Source: Pohlia nutans
Taxonomy: Eukaryota; Streptophyta; Bryopsida; Bryales; Mniaceae
Direction: 5' to 3'
Assembly (NCBI GenBank): GCA_022496805.1
Contig: CM040088.1
Location: 42,001,436-42,065,435 of the forward strand
DNA length: 64,000 nt
Below are positions 1 through 11,675 of the stretch, piece after piece. A model generated the notes under the pieces. It worked only from the letters and a program-made list of their open reading frames with translations, did no database searches and was not told where the DNA came from. The translations under genes were made by a program, and so were the position numbers. Positions within the stretch are counted from its first letter, which is position 1. Every line of letters starts with the position of its first letter.

Positions 1-616
1 TAGATAGATGGGAAAACGGCATTACGGAATGCTGGACCGGAATCTACAACATCATTGGATTTTACAGCGTCTTCCAGGGAGTTATCTTTCAGGGTGTGAC
101 ATCCATGGCGGCCGCCCAGTTGAGTTGTGGCTTCTATAAAATTCCCGTTATCCTGTCGGTGCTTGCTTCTGCAGCCACTTTTGTGGGGATTTATATTAGA
201 TTCAATAACATAAAGGAGATTCAAGTGAGTAAGCAGAAAGATGTTGATCATCGCGATGTAAGATCCACGACCCATAGAAAAAGGAAAATGCAACATAATT
301 TTCATAATTTTAAATTTTCTTTTATTTTCTTTTTCCTTTCTAGAGTGTTCTACAGTATCTCATGGAAAGGTGGATTTATTTTCAGGCATGTGAGCTAAGT
401 ATCAGCTACTGTGAAAACAACTATGGTGATGTGAAAGAATTCGACATTCAGACAGTTGTGGATGCTGTTTCGAAACATCCAGTGAATGTCGAGAAAATCC
501 GGAATGAAGCAGTAGAGACGAACTTCCAGAAGTGGGGCGTGCTTGCCTTCTTGGTTGCCTTCTCTGCCATCTTTGCTTACCTGGACTTTGTGGTTATGTG
601 CAAGGGTTACCGCTGA
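1..616 (+). CDS. Multi-pass membrane protein, 3' end (partial)
   Basis: The reading frame is open from base 3, so the start lies outside the window. Exon a runs to 224 (CAA|GTGAGT donor, phase 0). Exon b starts at 344 after TTTCTAG or at 386 after TTTCAG (both in frame) and ends at the TGA at 614-616. Three hydrophobic segments are visible: around WTGIYNIIGFYSVFQGVIF, around IPVILSVLASAATFVGIYI, and a C-terminal one around WGVLAFLVAFSAIFAYLDF that ends in a short basic tail. A charged loop of about 60 residues separates the second and third. I do not recognise the family and assign no function. It could be a lineage-specific plant membrane protein. A strong donor-like site sits in the 3' UTR at 641. 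Confidence 0.6.
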
Positions 617-882
617 ACACCACCAATCATATTATCGCCGGTAAGCAACCTTCTCCTCAAAAAAACAGATATGTAAATAAGTAAATAAATAAATTTTCTA
701 CAAGTTTTTTTCCTCGGAAATTCAATCGAAACGGTCATGCTTGATGTAATGGCAGGATATTGAGTACTGTCAAAGTCGGAAAATAATTAAAATCTGCCAG
801 GCTTTGATCCTTCTGTGATCAGTAGATTGTGTGCAGGTGAGGAAGCTGCAGGCAGGAAAACGATACGTAGTATAATTTCACA

Positions 883-1266
883 ATGTCGAAGTGGATACAG
901 ACGACACTAGAGAATCATTTGGAGGAGAATGTGGAGGTTCGGGAGGGACATCAAGGCGTCTTCAGTACCGTGAAGACGGTGGGCAAGATGGAGCGCTACA
1001 TTTTGAGGCATGACCTGACCTGCACGTACAGGAAGTTCATGCTGGTCGGGCCCGGGCGCTTAATCAAGATCATTGGCTCCGACGACATCATCGAGCACTC
1101 CATAATCAAGGTGGTGCCTTCCCTGGACGCGCAGGGGAACGTCTTGGGCTGGGACTTGGAGATGGTGAAGCGCTCGCAGCAGCAGCCGCTCGGGAAGAAT
1201 GATCAGGGCTCCGGCAGCTGGAAGGGCAGCATGTTAGAGAAGTTAGGAATCGCCAAAAAACACTGA
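883..1266 (+). CDS. Small uncharacterised protein, 127 aa
   Basis: This is a single uninterrupted ORF that begins at the first ATG after an in-frame TAG 15 bases upstream. It is clearly more GC-rich than its surroundings, as the window's real exons are. The protein is basic, predicted soluble, and has no signal peptide or membrane segment. The centre (residues 40-85) alternates hydrophobic and charged residues and contains MLVGPGRLIKIIGSDD. The tail is rich in Gly, Ser and Lys and ends LGIAKKH. I do not recognise the family. It lies 266 nt after the stop of the membrane-protein gene on the same strand, behind a possible intron (641-836), so it may be a separate gene, a second cistron or 3' UTR. 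Confidence 0.45.
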   Translation: MSKWIQTTLENHLEENVEVREGHQGVFSTVKTVGKMERYILRHDLTCTYRKFMLVGPGRLIKIIGSDDIIEHSIIKVVPSLDAQGNVLGWDLEMVKRSQQQPLGKNDQGSGSWKGSMLEKLGIAKKH

Positions 1267-1756
1267 TCAACTTGGCTTAATTAATTCCAAGATAGATGAT
1301 CAATTCGCAACTGCCACCACTAGATGATCGATGCACCTTATATTACTGATCGACAATTATAACTGAGTTTGTCAATGTTCTAGAGTATTGAATAATTGAC
1401 GCTAGTCTTGCCTCGTTCGTTGGTGTTGCATAATTCTTATTTCTTTACCGCTGATATGGTAAACTAGAATTAGCTTGTAGTGTAGACTTATTGAACTAGC
1501 AGCTTTGGAGTAGGTTTTGAGATGAGTATTTGGAGTTGGAATGTGAGACTTTGGATTTTTTTTCTTTCAGTTGGAAAGGAGGTTCAAGTCTTCATGATTT
1601 CAGCCTAAGTCTTGTAATACTTCTATATTTCAATTATAAGAGATCATAAATTCCTGTTCAGAGTTGCATGATTGTCGCCCTCCTCTACAAAAGATGCTTC
1701 AAGCCATTGAATTTTAAGATCAATGTGGTAACAGAAAAGCAAAGAAAAAGGTGAAG
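1267..1756. other. Intergenic, no gene seen
   Basis: AT-rich sequence downstream of the small ORF, presumably including its 3' UTR. I see no coding region or repeat structure. Confidence 0.5.
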
Positions 1757-2158
1757 TTAACCCTTAAACGTCAAGGTAAGCCCCATGGGCTTAGTAAAAA
1801 GAGAATAATGAAGAAAAAAGTGGATTTTCTCAACCAAATCAAGCGAGGATTGGTGCGTTGGAAAGCTACTGAAAAAGCGATCTAGATTCCAAATTTGCAC
1901 CTCATTTGAAAGATTGTGGAATCGTTGGTAAGCAATCAAAGTTATCAAATTGAACAAGTTTTGAGGTTGGGGCAGCTGAGGTTCAGCAGTTCAGCAGTGC
2001 TACAGTGCTACAGTGCTGGCTAGCAATCCGTTTTTGCATTTTTTTTTTTTTCGTCTTCTCTCTTCTTTTTTTTCTTTTTTTTTTTTTTTTTTTTTCTTCT
2101 TCCTCCGAAAATCTAGATTCCTTGCGGGTTGCCCCGCCCAGGCCCTCTTGACGTTTAA
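1757..2158. mobile_element. TTAA-bounded miniature element, family I
   Basis: The element is bounded by TTAA at 1757-1760 and 2155-2158. Its ends match in inverted orientation (CCCTTAAACGTCAAGG against CTCTTGACGTTTAA). The interior has a long pyrimidine run at 2040-2100 and no coding capacity. A related left half recurs at 35603-35820. The right TTAA also serves as the left boundary of the next element. Confidence 0.6.
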
Positions 2159-3291
2159 CCCCTAAGTGACCGAACGACCATTTTATGGTCGCTGCCCTTT
2201 TTTTACGGGCTGCCCGAGATGAAAAAAAAACTTTTTTGAAAAATAAAAAATATTTTCAAATAGGAAATCAAGTCTACTTTCCAACCCAATTTGAATTATG
2301 TCAATCCGAGTTAAACTCCATCAAGGAGAAATTTTCAAAGACAAACACCTCAACATTGTCCTAGTGTTACAAAACTTACTATTTCGGGAAAGTAATGATG
2401 TTCCCTCTTTGAAATTTTTTGCTTTTTTGAACTTTAGAATAGAATGTCTAGTTTCAACCAATCATACCAAATTTCAAATTCTAAAAATAAAATTTGTAAT
2501 TTTGGTGAATATTCAACGATAAATGCTTCTAAATTTGTTTAATGAGTATCGAAAACATTTTTTGAAAGTTTGACCGTATAGATAATTACTAAACATTGTG
2601 CTTCTCATTTTCTCTTTTGAACCAAACTTCATCGAAGTTGTAGAAGCAACATTTTATAGCACATTTAGGTTTGGCCCTTTCCCCCTCTGTCATTTAGGGG
2701 TTAAGGGGGTCAAATAGTGAGTTGTTGTTACTTGGTGGAGAGTTAACCCCTAAATGACAGAGGGGGTAAGGGCCAAACCTAAATGTGCTATAAAATGTTG
2801 CTTCTACAACTTCGATGAAGTATGGTTCAAAAGAGAAAATGAGAAGCACGATGTTTAGTAATTATCCATACAATCAAACTTTCAAAAAATGTTTTCGATA
2901 CTCATTAAACAAATTTAGAAGCATTTATCGTTGAATATTCACCAAAATTACAAATTTTATTTTTAGAATTTGAAATTTGGTATGATTGGTTGAAACTAGA
3001 CATTCTATTCTAAAGTTCAAAAAAGCAAAAAATTTCAAAGAGGGAACATCATTACTTTCCCGAAATAGTAAGTTTTGTAACACTAGACAATGTTGAGGTG
3101 TTTGTCTTTGAAAATTTCTCCTTGATGGAGTTTAATTCGGATTGACATAATTCAAATTGGGTTGGAAAGTAGACTTGATTTCCTATTTGAAATTTTATTT
3201 TATTTTTCAAAAAAGTTTTTTTTTCATCTCGGGCAGCCCGTAAAAAAAGGGCAGCGACCATAAAATGGTCGTTCGGTCACTTAGGGGTTAA
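2155..3291. mobile_element. Two family C elements in inverted orientation (giant palindrome)
   Basis: Two copies of one element of about 550 bp, at 2155-2704 and 2743-3291, lie head to head and are nearly identical. A 38-base spacer separates them. Each copy is bounded by TTAA and ends in CCCCTAAGTGAC or CCCCTAAATGAC. The 2155 end carries an internal hairpin around GACCATTTTATGGTC. Short ORFs here are mirror artefacts. The arms would fold into a very long hairpin if transcribed. Confidence 0.8.
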
Positions 3292-3309
3292 TGCTACTTG
3301 CCTAAGAAG

Positions 3310-4260
3310 TTAACCCTTAAAAGCCCCAAGAGTATTGGACAAAACATAAATGTGTTATAATATGTGCCTTCCATATGTTTGATGAAGTTTGGTTCAATAG
3401 ACAAAATACACGGTTAAAATATACAAATTATTTCTATGGTCAAACTTCCAAAAGAAACTTTAGATTTTGTTTTAATGAATTTAAAAGCATTAACCTTTGA
3501 AAATTTATATAAATTATAATTTTCACTTCTACAATTGAAAATTTTAACATGATAAGATAAAGTTGGTTTATCTATTGTAAACTTCAAAAAAGAAAAAGAA
3601 ATGATAGAGGGAACATCATTACTTTTCCCAAATAGCAAATTTTATAACACTAAGACAATGTTGAGGTGATCCACTTTGAAAAATTCTCCCCAATGGAGTT
3701 TAACTTGGGGGGTTGTTGAACTTAACTCTTGTTTTCTTGACTAACTCTTGTAACAAGCTCATTTCCTCATTGGTGTGGGGTAATTTTGACAATCAACACC
3801 GTTGAAATTAAAAAAAGACTTATGTAGCTTTTTTATGAAAAAGGATCAACAAAATTGCACAATTTTTGAGAAAATTCCACCATTGAGAAGATTGATTGAA
3901 CTTGTTTGGGGTATTTAGTACATATGCTGAAATCGGATTGTTCCAAAGTGCTTCAAAAATTCTGAAATTTTTACCATGCGTAGAGATCATCATTTTGAAC
4001 ATGTGTAAAGAATTTCACATAATTTGGACATGTGAGAAAGAATATATGAGGGTCTGAAGTGACGCCCGGATAACCTCCTTGCAACTCAAAAAATCACCAC
4101 AAATTGCACACTTCATGAATTTCCAATCAAAAAGTACTCATAGATTCAGCTCTCAAAAAGAGCTAGGCCTCTTTGTTGCTCACCATACAATTCACGGCAA
4201 ACAACTTGAATTTCCTCACTTTTTAATTCCAAAAGTCGCGTGGGAGCCTTTAGGGGTTAA
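3310..4260. mobile_element. TTAA-bounded chimeric element
   Basis: Bounded by TTAA at 3310-3313 and 4257-4260, about 950 bp. The segment around 3590-3700 is related to part of family C (the stretch near GAGGGAACATCATTACTTT). The right half (about 3730-4250) is unrelated to C. The right TTAA is shared with the next element. Confidence 0.5.
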
Positions 4261-4803
4261 CACCTAACCGCCCAACCATGCATATTTTGCGTGATGTACA
4301 TATTTCATTGAAATTTGTTTTCTCATCCATTATGTTGTTTTTGTAGAGTGGATTTTTTACTGAAACTTTTATGGGAAGTTAGCTTCGTGCATGTGTGATC
4401 CAATTAGAAAGGGGATGATTTGTGAAATTTTTATGCCTCATTTCATGTTGTAGTGTTCCACCCAAAATTTTGAAGATTTTAGTCTAAAAGTGCTCTTGAA
4501 AAAGTCAACTACTAAAATTAAGCAACCAAAAAATCTCCAAAAATCACTGTAAAAAAATTTATTTTTAGAATTTGAAATTTGGTATGATTGATTAAAACTA
4601 AACATTCTATTCTAGAATTCAAAAAAGCAATTTGTTCAAAGGAGAGAACATCATTAGTTTTCCAAAATAGTAAATTTTATAACACTAGGACAATATTGAG
4701 GTCTTTGTCTTCGAAAAATTCTCCTCGGTGGAGTTTCATTCAGATTGACTTGATTCAAATTGGGTTGGAAAGTAGACTTGATTTCCTATTTGAAAATATA
4801 TTT

Positions 4804-4879
<76 letters not shown>

Positions 4880-4943
4880 TTATGGGTAGCCCACAGAAAA
4901 GGGCAATGAGCATAAAATGATTGTTTGGTTACTTAGGGGTTAA
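4257..4943. mobile_element. TTAA-bounded element, family D left / family C right
   Basis: Bases 4257-4560 match one half of family D (AATTAGAAAGGGGATGATTTG and nearby). Bases 4561-4943 match one arm of family C, including the GGGCA...CTTAGGGGTTAA end. A (TA)n tract interrupts the C part. Both outer boundaries are TTAA. Confidence 0.55.
4805..4877. repeat. (TA)n microsatellite
   Basis: About 36 uninterrupted TA dinucleotides. The Tyr-Ile run read across it is an artefact. Confidence 0.95.
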
Positions 4944-6643
4944 GCGTTGTTTTCAATGAAATCCATGGATTAAGCTTAATCCCGTGATTACAAAGGGAGT
5001 ATGTTGATTGCTAAGAAGTGTATCTACATGATCAGAATTCATGACAATCATCCCTTATTAGTATGATCAAAATCCATGATCAACATGATCAATTTCCATG
5101 CAATAAGTTGTGAATATTGTTTGCAATGCCGTCAAGCATTTGTCAAGCACGTGCGAAGCTTAATTGCCAGCGGTGAATGAGAAATCATGATTTTATTATG
5201 GGACAAAATTTAAGTCGATATCACGGTATTTTTGGGGGAGGGAGGGAGTATTTGAGGTGGCCATTTTGAACATTGGTGCAAGCGGGACGGGCCGGGCCAC
5301 CCGCGCAACAGCAAGGTCCCATCGCGACTCGTGCCCCGCAGCAACGGGCCTTGTTTGGCGCTACCCAGGCCTTGCTTGCTTCGTCTCGCAACAAAACTGA
5401 AAATTGCATTGCGTCGATCGATGCGCGTTCCGATTCTTCGATCCGCGAGCTCCGCCTCTTCAATGCCCTCTCTTCACTGCGCGCCATCAGGTGCAGACGC
5501 CGTCCCAAACGCCCCCCTGTAGCCTCAGATATGCCCTTCTGTTCAGGCAAACCTTGTCAGCTTTCCAATCACTATCGCAGCGCTCAATTTATTTCTCCTT
5601 TTGTGCGCTTTCCCACTATGCCTATCGTGTGATTGCTCGAGTTTTGAGAGCGGTATCATTAGCATTGTCACAGGATTTTGCTCGCTCAGGGAGCCAAATG
5701 TTGTAGTGGCAAGAGGCGGAGCTGATATTAGTGTGTGGATCTCAGTATAGAATCATTGCCTCTTTTCTTGTTTATCCGTACAGTTTAATGCGCGCTCCTT
5801 CAGGTTCAAGCGTTTTCATTTTGACTTTGTGCATTCTTCCGGAATTCTGCTTTGCTTATGGCTGATGTTTAGTGTGCGGATTGATGAGATTCTGTATCTT
5901 CCTATAGGGTCGTTGCCGCTATTCTTGCTTTGCGGTGGATTTCTACTACTGATTTTCCGTAGTTAGGTGATCGTTGCAGTTTTCTGTGGCGGTAATTTTT
6001 TATTTTTTATTTTATTTTTCATTTTGAGCGGTTGGAGCTTCGGGCCTGGAGAGTTTGATGATGAGCCAGAGGGTGTTCAGGTGGCTCGGCGAATGATGCT
6101 AGTTCTCGGCTGCTAGTTTTGCGCTTGAAAACACGATCAGGTGTGGTCCATCTTGCTGTAATTACTCTTCAATTGCTGTCGAAAACAGTATGCTTAGGTT
6201 TTAACGCAACAGGAGGCAATGGCGTTTATCCTTTGATTGTTGGAGTTCGCCTTGCGGAAGATTGAAGTTCTCTGGAATTTGAATGCATTCTAATCAGTTA
6301 GAGGTTGGTCCATATCGAGGGATTGTGCGGAGTGCTTTCTGTGTGCGAGTGTGGGAATGTACCGACACTCAAACCTCTTTCTCCTGACCTTCTGGAATAT
6401 TATGACCACCCCAGCATTGATTGTAGCTCTCTTTTGTCACTATGTCATAGTGAGATCTGTTAGTGAGATAGTTGAGTAAGATTAAAGAGGTTTGAGTGTA
6501 CATTGTTCCTTCGCAGGGTTTTTGGAGGTTCTTTATAGTTTTGGACGGTGACATTATTGTGTTGAAGTTTTGCTCCTACGAGCTGGAAAGATCGACCGGC
6601 CGTAGATTGAAATTGGTTTATTGATTGATTGATTGCTGTTGTG

Positions 6644-6691
6644 ATGAGCGGAGCGGTCCGAGAGCTCGGTGGGAAGCTCCAAGAGGCAAAT
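6644..6691 (+). CDS. Possible short first exon
   Basis: An ATG opens 16 codons (MSGAVRELGGKLQEAN) that end at a GTAATG donor-like site, in a locally GC-richer patch. No matching next exon is proven, so this is a weak candidate. Confidence 0.15.
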
Positions 6692-7176
6692 GTAATGTCC
6701 GTTATTTCAAATGCAATTGAATACATTTTCATTTGTTGGGTTATGTATCTTCAACAATGTCTTGTAGCATGCACATCTTTAGGGTTTTGTAATTTGCCCT
6801 CCTGCGCCTTTGGATGCAAATTTTGTGCTGATGTAAGGCAGAATCATAATCATCACATCATAATCAAGTTAATAAGAAGGATTTTGAATCTTTACCAGTT
6901 TAGGGTAATTGTGGGTTTAGGGTTTAAAGTGTTTTGACTTTTGAGCGAAGCTTTTCAGTCACTACTTGAGGAGTTGTCACATGACGATTTTGGGAAGGCT
7001 ATTGTTGAGTCCATAACAAATTGTGTTTGTTGACTTGATTTGTTATTTTATTCAATGTGTTAGATATAGGAGTAATTGCAAGGCATAGGAGCAGAAACTG
7101 AAGTCCAAGTACAGGTGTGATGTTTGTTGTCTGTATCAAGTAGTAGACCATCCGAAACATATAGAGAGATGTAACA

Positions 7177-7289
7177 ATGGAGACCATCACTGAAGGCTTC
7201 AAGGTTGAGAAGACCAATACTTATGCGTGCTCCCTATGCAATGAGACAATGGAGTTAAGTTTTTCCAGAAAATCAAGCAGCACTGTCAG
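7177..7289 (+). CDS. Possible orphan exon with CxxC motif
   Basis: An ATG opens 37 codons plus two bases, ending at CAG|GTACAA. The peptide has a CSLC pair followed by a Ser/Arg-rich stretch (SFSRKSSSTV), reminiscent of half a zinc finger such as those in plant transposase-derived proteins. The partner Cys/His residues are not visible in the exon. It may be a truncated gene fragment. Confidence 0.2.
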
Positions 7290-7954
7290 GTACAACATAT
7301 GCTTCCATCTACCACTGGCACGGCCAGTGGTGATGCGGTTAGTGGTACCTTGTATCTTGAATAGATCCGATAATGCTGTTGAGTCCCACTATTTTTGTGT
7401 TGGGTTAATGGACCTGACCTAGGGCTTTCGAACAGGACCGTCAATGCATGACTCCTGAATGTAATGGAATTTTTCAAAATAGTGTTGAGGCTAATAGAAA
7501 CACCAATTTTGCACTATCATTATTGTCTTAGACGTGTAAGCATGACTTTATCTACAATGCACAGATTGAACATACTATCTGTCAGTTGATTTCCATCTTC
7601 ACTTCAGACCCTAAATTGTGTGCTTGTTGGCTTGTGAAGTTGCTGTAGGCAATGTTGGTGTTCTATCCGGCCACTCACAAAGCAGATCCTCTCTAGTAGT
7701 TTCTCTCTTTTGCTGCTTGTTTCTGGTGTAAGTGCAACCAGTGTTGTACAACTAACTATGGCACTCTTTAATTTTTACAGTGTATGAGTCAAAGTCATTC
7801 ATTGTTTTCCTACCTCGATTGTTTCTCTATAGGAGATTAGTGTGGGCTGGAAGGTTTTTTCTTTTCTTTTTGCAAAGTATGACTACTGACTTTGCACCTA
7901 CTACAACAGTAGAGGATGACTGATAATTATTGAAGCGTTTCAGGAATTTTTTAC

Positions 7955-8132
7955 TTATCCCCTAAGTGACGAAGGTAAAAATAGAAAGTCCACTTTGGAA
8001 ACTAACTATGGTAACTAACAGAACATATTTCTATTGTTCAAAATGTAGGGTCTGGTTTCTTCTTTCTATGGGTACATTTTGTTACCAATAGGGCTATTTT
8101 TTTTTTGTTCATTTGGGCACTTAAGGGGTTAA
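7955..8132. mobile_element. Short TTAA-type element, family F
   Basis: About 178 bp with ends TTAT|CCCCTAAGTGA and CACTTAAGGGG|TTAA. No coding capacity. Confidence 0.55.
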
Positions 8133-8891
8133 GAGCACTATGTTCACATCATTACGCTAATGCTGTGGCTTTGGTAATTTTCAGGGTTTTTTTTTGGAGT
8201 TGGTTTTTCTTTGATCAGGTCAGGAAGAAAAGGATATTAGGGTTTGCTGGAATCCATGATATGCATTTGGAACATAAAATGTGCTGAAAAGCATATTACT
8301 TTCTTAAGTATATCATCTGTCTTTTGACATATTGTGCATCACTTTGCTGCACTTTATGCACATGATGCAGAAAAATTCAGGAGTTTTGTGGCATGCTAAC
8401 TGTTTTGTTCCTACAGGTTTTTCTACTTTTTCCATCTTCACATCCATAAAAATTGCTGTGTGAATTTACACAACCTAAGAGTTGATCGATTCTCTCATGT
8501 TGAGTACTTTTAGAGTTACTTTTCTCTTGTTATATTGAGTACTACTAGAATTTCTATCAAAATTTCACTTTTCTTTTTGGTGCTCTGTATCATTTGTAAC
8601 CTAAGTTTCATTATTGACACGTTGCCTGATTAGAGTTCTTTCGCTCATGTTGATGAAGATATGTGATATACACTCTGAAATACTGTACTATTTTCTCGTC
8701 ATGTTTTTGTGTTGTTGAAATATGTTTTGCTTGAAGCTTTCTAGTGAGTTCAATGAAAAGAATGAATTGTAGAACACTTACACTCAGCTAGAAAATTGAG
8801 CAAGAAGAAAACCCAAATTGAAACAAGATGTAATATTCACAAAATGAAAAATAAAAAACTCCTGCACATGTGATTAATGGAGTATTTTTTT
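8133..8891. other. Intergenic, nothing recognised
   Basis: AT-rich unique-looking sequence. Short ORFs only, with no supporting family or splice structure. Confidence 0.5.
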
Positions 8892-9868
8892 TTAACCCCT
8901 AACTGTCCTGACGTTCATATTTTGGACGTTTTTGGGGGTACATTCACCTTCGAAGAGCTGTAACTTTTGCAAAAACTGTCCGATTTTAATGAAATTTTGG
9001 AAAACCCCCCTCATGATGTACGGAATGAGTAGTAAAAATTTCAGATCAATCCAAGATGTATTGAATTTTTGGTGATCATTTGAAAGTAGGGGTCTTTTTT
9101 TGGGACAGTTTTTGTGCATTTTGATGGCTGCAACTTCGGGGGCTTGTATCTCCTTCATCTCATGTCCGTTTTCAACAAAAATGATTGGGTTGGATTCCCC
9201 TTAAAGTCTAGTTATCATAATAAAATTTTCATGTCAATCCATGTTGATTTTAGTGTTTGTGAGTCATTTTAGTGTACGGGTCTACTTTGGACACTTTTTG
9301 CTTTTTGGGTCAAATCGGTCACTTTTCAGGCTACTTTTTGACATTGCAAGGTCATTTTAGGGCACATTAAATTTTTTTCATGAGTTTTTTTTGTACCAAT
9401 GTGTTTATATGATGATTTTGAACCACCCTATGCCGTGGTCAGTTTCGACATTAATTAATTACTTTTTGTCCAAAAGTGCCACATGTCATCTTGTGATTGG
9501 TTTATGGTGACGTGGACCTCTCAAAATATGATGTGGAAATTAGATTTCGACACAATACTGTCCGAATCTGACCCTCACATACGGTACTTTATAGTTGAAA
9601 GTTTTTTCCTTTGAGTAATTTTGAAAACGAATTTCACCTCTAACTGTGTTGCTAGGAAAATTTCAGCATCCTTTTTTTACATTAAAACACTATGATCTTG
9701 CAATCTATATGGCCAAATGACTCCAAATTTGATTAACATGATCTACAACATGTATATAACAAGATTGTATGGTTGAGATTCCTATACCTCACTTACATGT
9801 AGACCTATAACACATCAAAAGCAATGACGATTTTAAGCCCAAAAAAGCTAGGGACGTTTAGGGATTAA
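8892..9868. mobile_element. TTAA-bounded element, family E (about 975 bp)
   Basis: Starts TTAA|CCCCTAACTGTCC and ends GACGTTTAGGGA|TTAA. The left part contains a small inverted repeat (GTCC..GACG..GGACG). A truncated inverted copy recurs at 20989-21220. No ORF of transposase size is present. The right TTAA is shared with the following family D copy. Confidence 0.6.
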
Positions 9869-10434
9869 ACGTCCTCACCCTTCTCCAAATTCAGCAGTTT
9901 TGCAAAGATGCACCATAAAATGCAACCTAGAGGGATATTTTGAACTAAGATGTTTGAATAAAAGTTCTACATTATCAATTTTTGATTCTATCCATATGGT
10001 TAGAATTGCGATTGCTCTCACACTATTTTTGTATAAAATTTGAAACTTCAAATTCAAAATTCTATTGTAATTTGATTATGAATAAGATATTGACAATTTG
10101 TACATGAAATTTGTTGTGATTGGTTGAAATGTAATACTCTAAGTGTAGTGATTTTTGGAGATTTCTTGGTTGCTTAATTTTATGAGTTGACTTTTTTAAG
10201 AACACTCTTACACTGAAATCTTTGAAATTTTGGGTGAATCACTACAACATGAAATGAGGCATAAAAATTTCACAAATCATCCCCTTTCTAATCAGATCAC
10301 AAATGCATGAAACTAACTTCCCATAAAATATATAGTAAAAAATCCACACTGCAAAAAATCAATGACGGATGAGAAATCTGTGTTTGATACTGTACATCGT
10401 CCACTTTCTGGACGGTTGGATGTTTAGGGGTTAA
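9865..10434. mobile_element. TTAA-bounded element, family D
   Basis: About 570 bp from TTAA at 9865-9868 to TTAA at 10431-10434. Same interior as the copies at 10682, 15503, 31035 and 36733. Diagnostic segments are GCAAAGATGCA near one end and AATGAGGCATAAAAATTTC near the other. Confidence 0.7.
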
Positions 10435-10681
10435 AATGTTTTTGAGTTCTCCTCAGCATAAGAGTGTCCCAGCAAAAATTTAAGATGCAGCTTCATGGAG
10501 CTCAAGGCCATGTCCCTGGCTGATTTACCACTGCTGAAGTAAAATTTTGAAATGCATTCCTATTATGAGGGCGAGCCATTGGTATCAAATTTGTTACAGA
10601 TCTCATGCTACTGTGATAAAATTGCAACTAGACCCACGTAAGATTAGTACGATGAAGAATTTTGACCTAATCCATGGCCTC

Positions 10682-11256
10682 TTAACCCCTAAATGTTCTC
10701 GCCCTTTTCAGATTTGGCAGTTTTCCAAAGATGCATTATAAAATGCAACTAAGAGGCATATTTTCATGTTGATGAATGAATAAAAGTTGTACATTATGCA
10801 TTTTAGATTCTATCCATACAGTTAGATTTGCGATTGCTATCACTGATATTTGTGTATTAAATTTCAAACTTAAAATTTAACACTCTTTTGTAATATGTTT
10901 ACGAATAAGATATTGGCAATCTAGTAATGAAATTTGTTGTGATGGGTTGACATGTAATATTCTAAGTGTAGTGATTTTTGGAGATTTTTGGGTTGCTTAA
11001 TTTTAGTAGTTGACTTTTCAAGAGCACTTTTAGACTAAAATCTTCAAAATTTTGGGTGGAACACTACAACATGAAATGAGGCATAAAAATTTCACAAATC
11101 ATCCCCTTTCTAATCGGATCACACATGCACAATGCTAACTTCCCATAAAAGTTTCAATAAAAAATCCACACTGCAAAAAGTGCATGATGTATGAAAAAAT
11201 GGACTTCAAATCTGTACATTATGCAAAATATGCATGGTTGAGCGGTTAGGGGTTAA
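10682..11256. mobile_element. TTAA-bounded element, family D
   Basis: Complete copy with ends TTAA|CCCCTAAATG and GCGGTTAGGGG|TTAA. Same orientation as the copy at 9865. Confidence 0.7.
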
Positions 11257-11475
11257 GCTAAATCTGTTATTTAAGTATACCGTACTTTGCCAAATAATTA
11301 ATTTTTTTGGAAAATTTCTTTTCAACAACTGTCAAATTTTGTGAATATTCTATAAGATTCCTTTTTCATTACACAAATTAGATATTTTTGAAGAAATAAT
11401 TTCTTAAAGATTTGGACTTCTATTTTTATGATTATTTTTTGTCGATCCTGATGATTGATTACGGTATTTTGCACT

Positions 11476-11634
11476 AAGGTAGAAGCACCTAATTGTGACG
11501 CTCACCTAATTGTACGTGATGCTCACCTAAATGTGATACTTTATAGGATTGGTCTTCATTTCAAAATATATTTTCATGTGAGTCATAGATCACAATTTTC
11601 AAGGTAAAGTGTCATAATTAGGTGCTTCTACCTT
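11476..11634. mobile_element. TA-flanked MITE with AGGTAGAAG termini
   Basis: About 160 bp with near-perfect inverted ends (AGGTAGAAGCACCTAAT against ATTAGGTGCTTCTACCT), flanked by TA on both sides. Terminal similarity links it to the elements at 16338 and 30463. Confidence 0.7.
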
Positions 11635-11675
11635 ATGAGAAAACCACAAATCTTTCTTCATAAGATTCATTTAAT

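Larger units (their letters stand above)
4944..7954. other. Unresolved region with a GC-rich island
   Basis: The stretch from 5270 to 5720 is much more GC-rich than its neighbours, and several overlapping frames stay open there, as expected from base composition. It could be a promoter or 5' UTR of a gene whose exons include 6644-6691 and 7177-7289, but no complete gene can be built. The rest is AT-rich with no recognisable product. Confidence 0.3.

Noticed and set aside
2298..3261. Short ORFs on both strands of the family C palindrome
   Set aside because: They are mirror images within an inverted non-coding element pair and show no coding features.
4588..4920. ORF with a long Tyr-Ile run
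   Set aside because: It reads through a (TA)n microsatellite inside a miniature element.
5221..5706. Four overlapping ORFs in the GC-rich island
   Set aside because: Open frames on several phases and both strands are explained by composition; none shows a recognisable domain.
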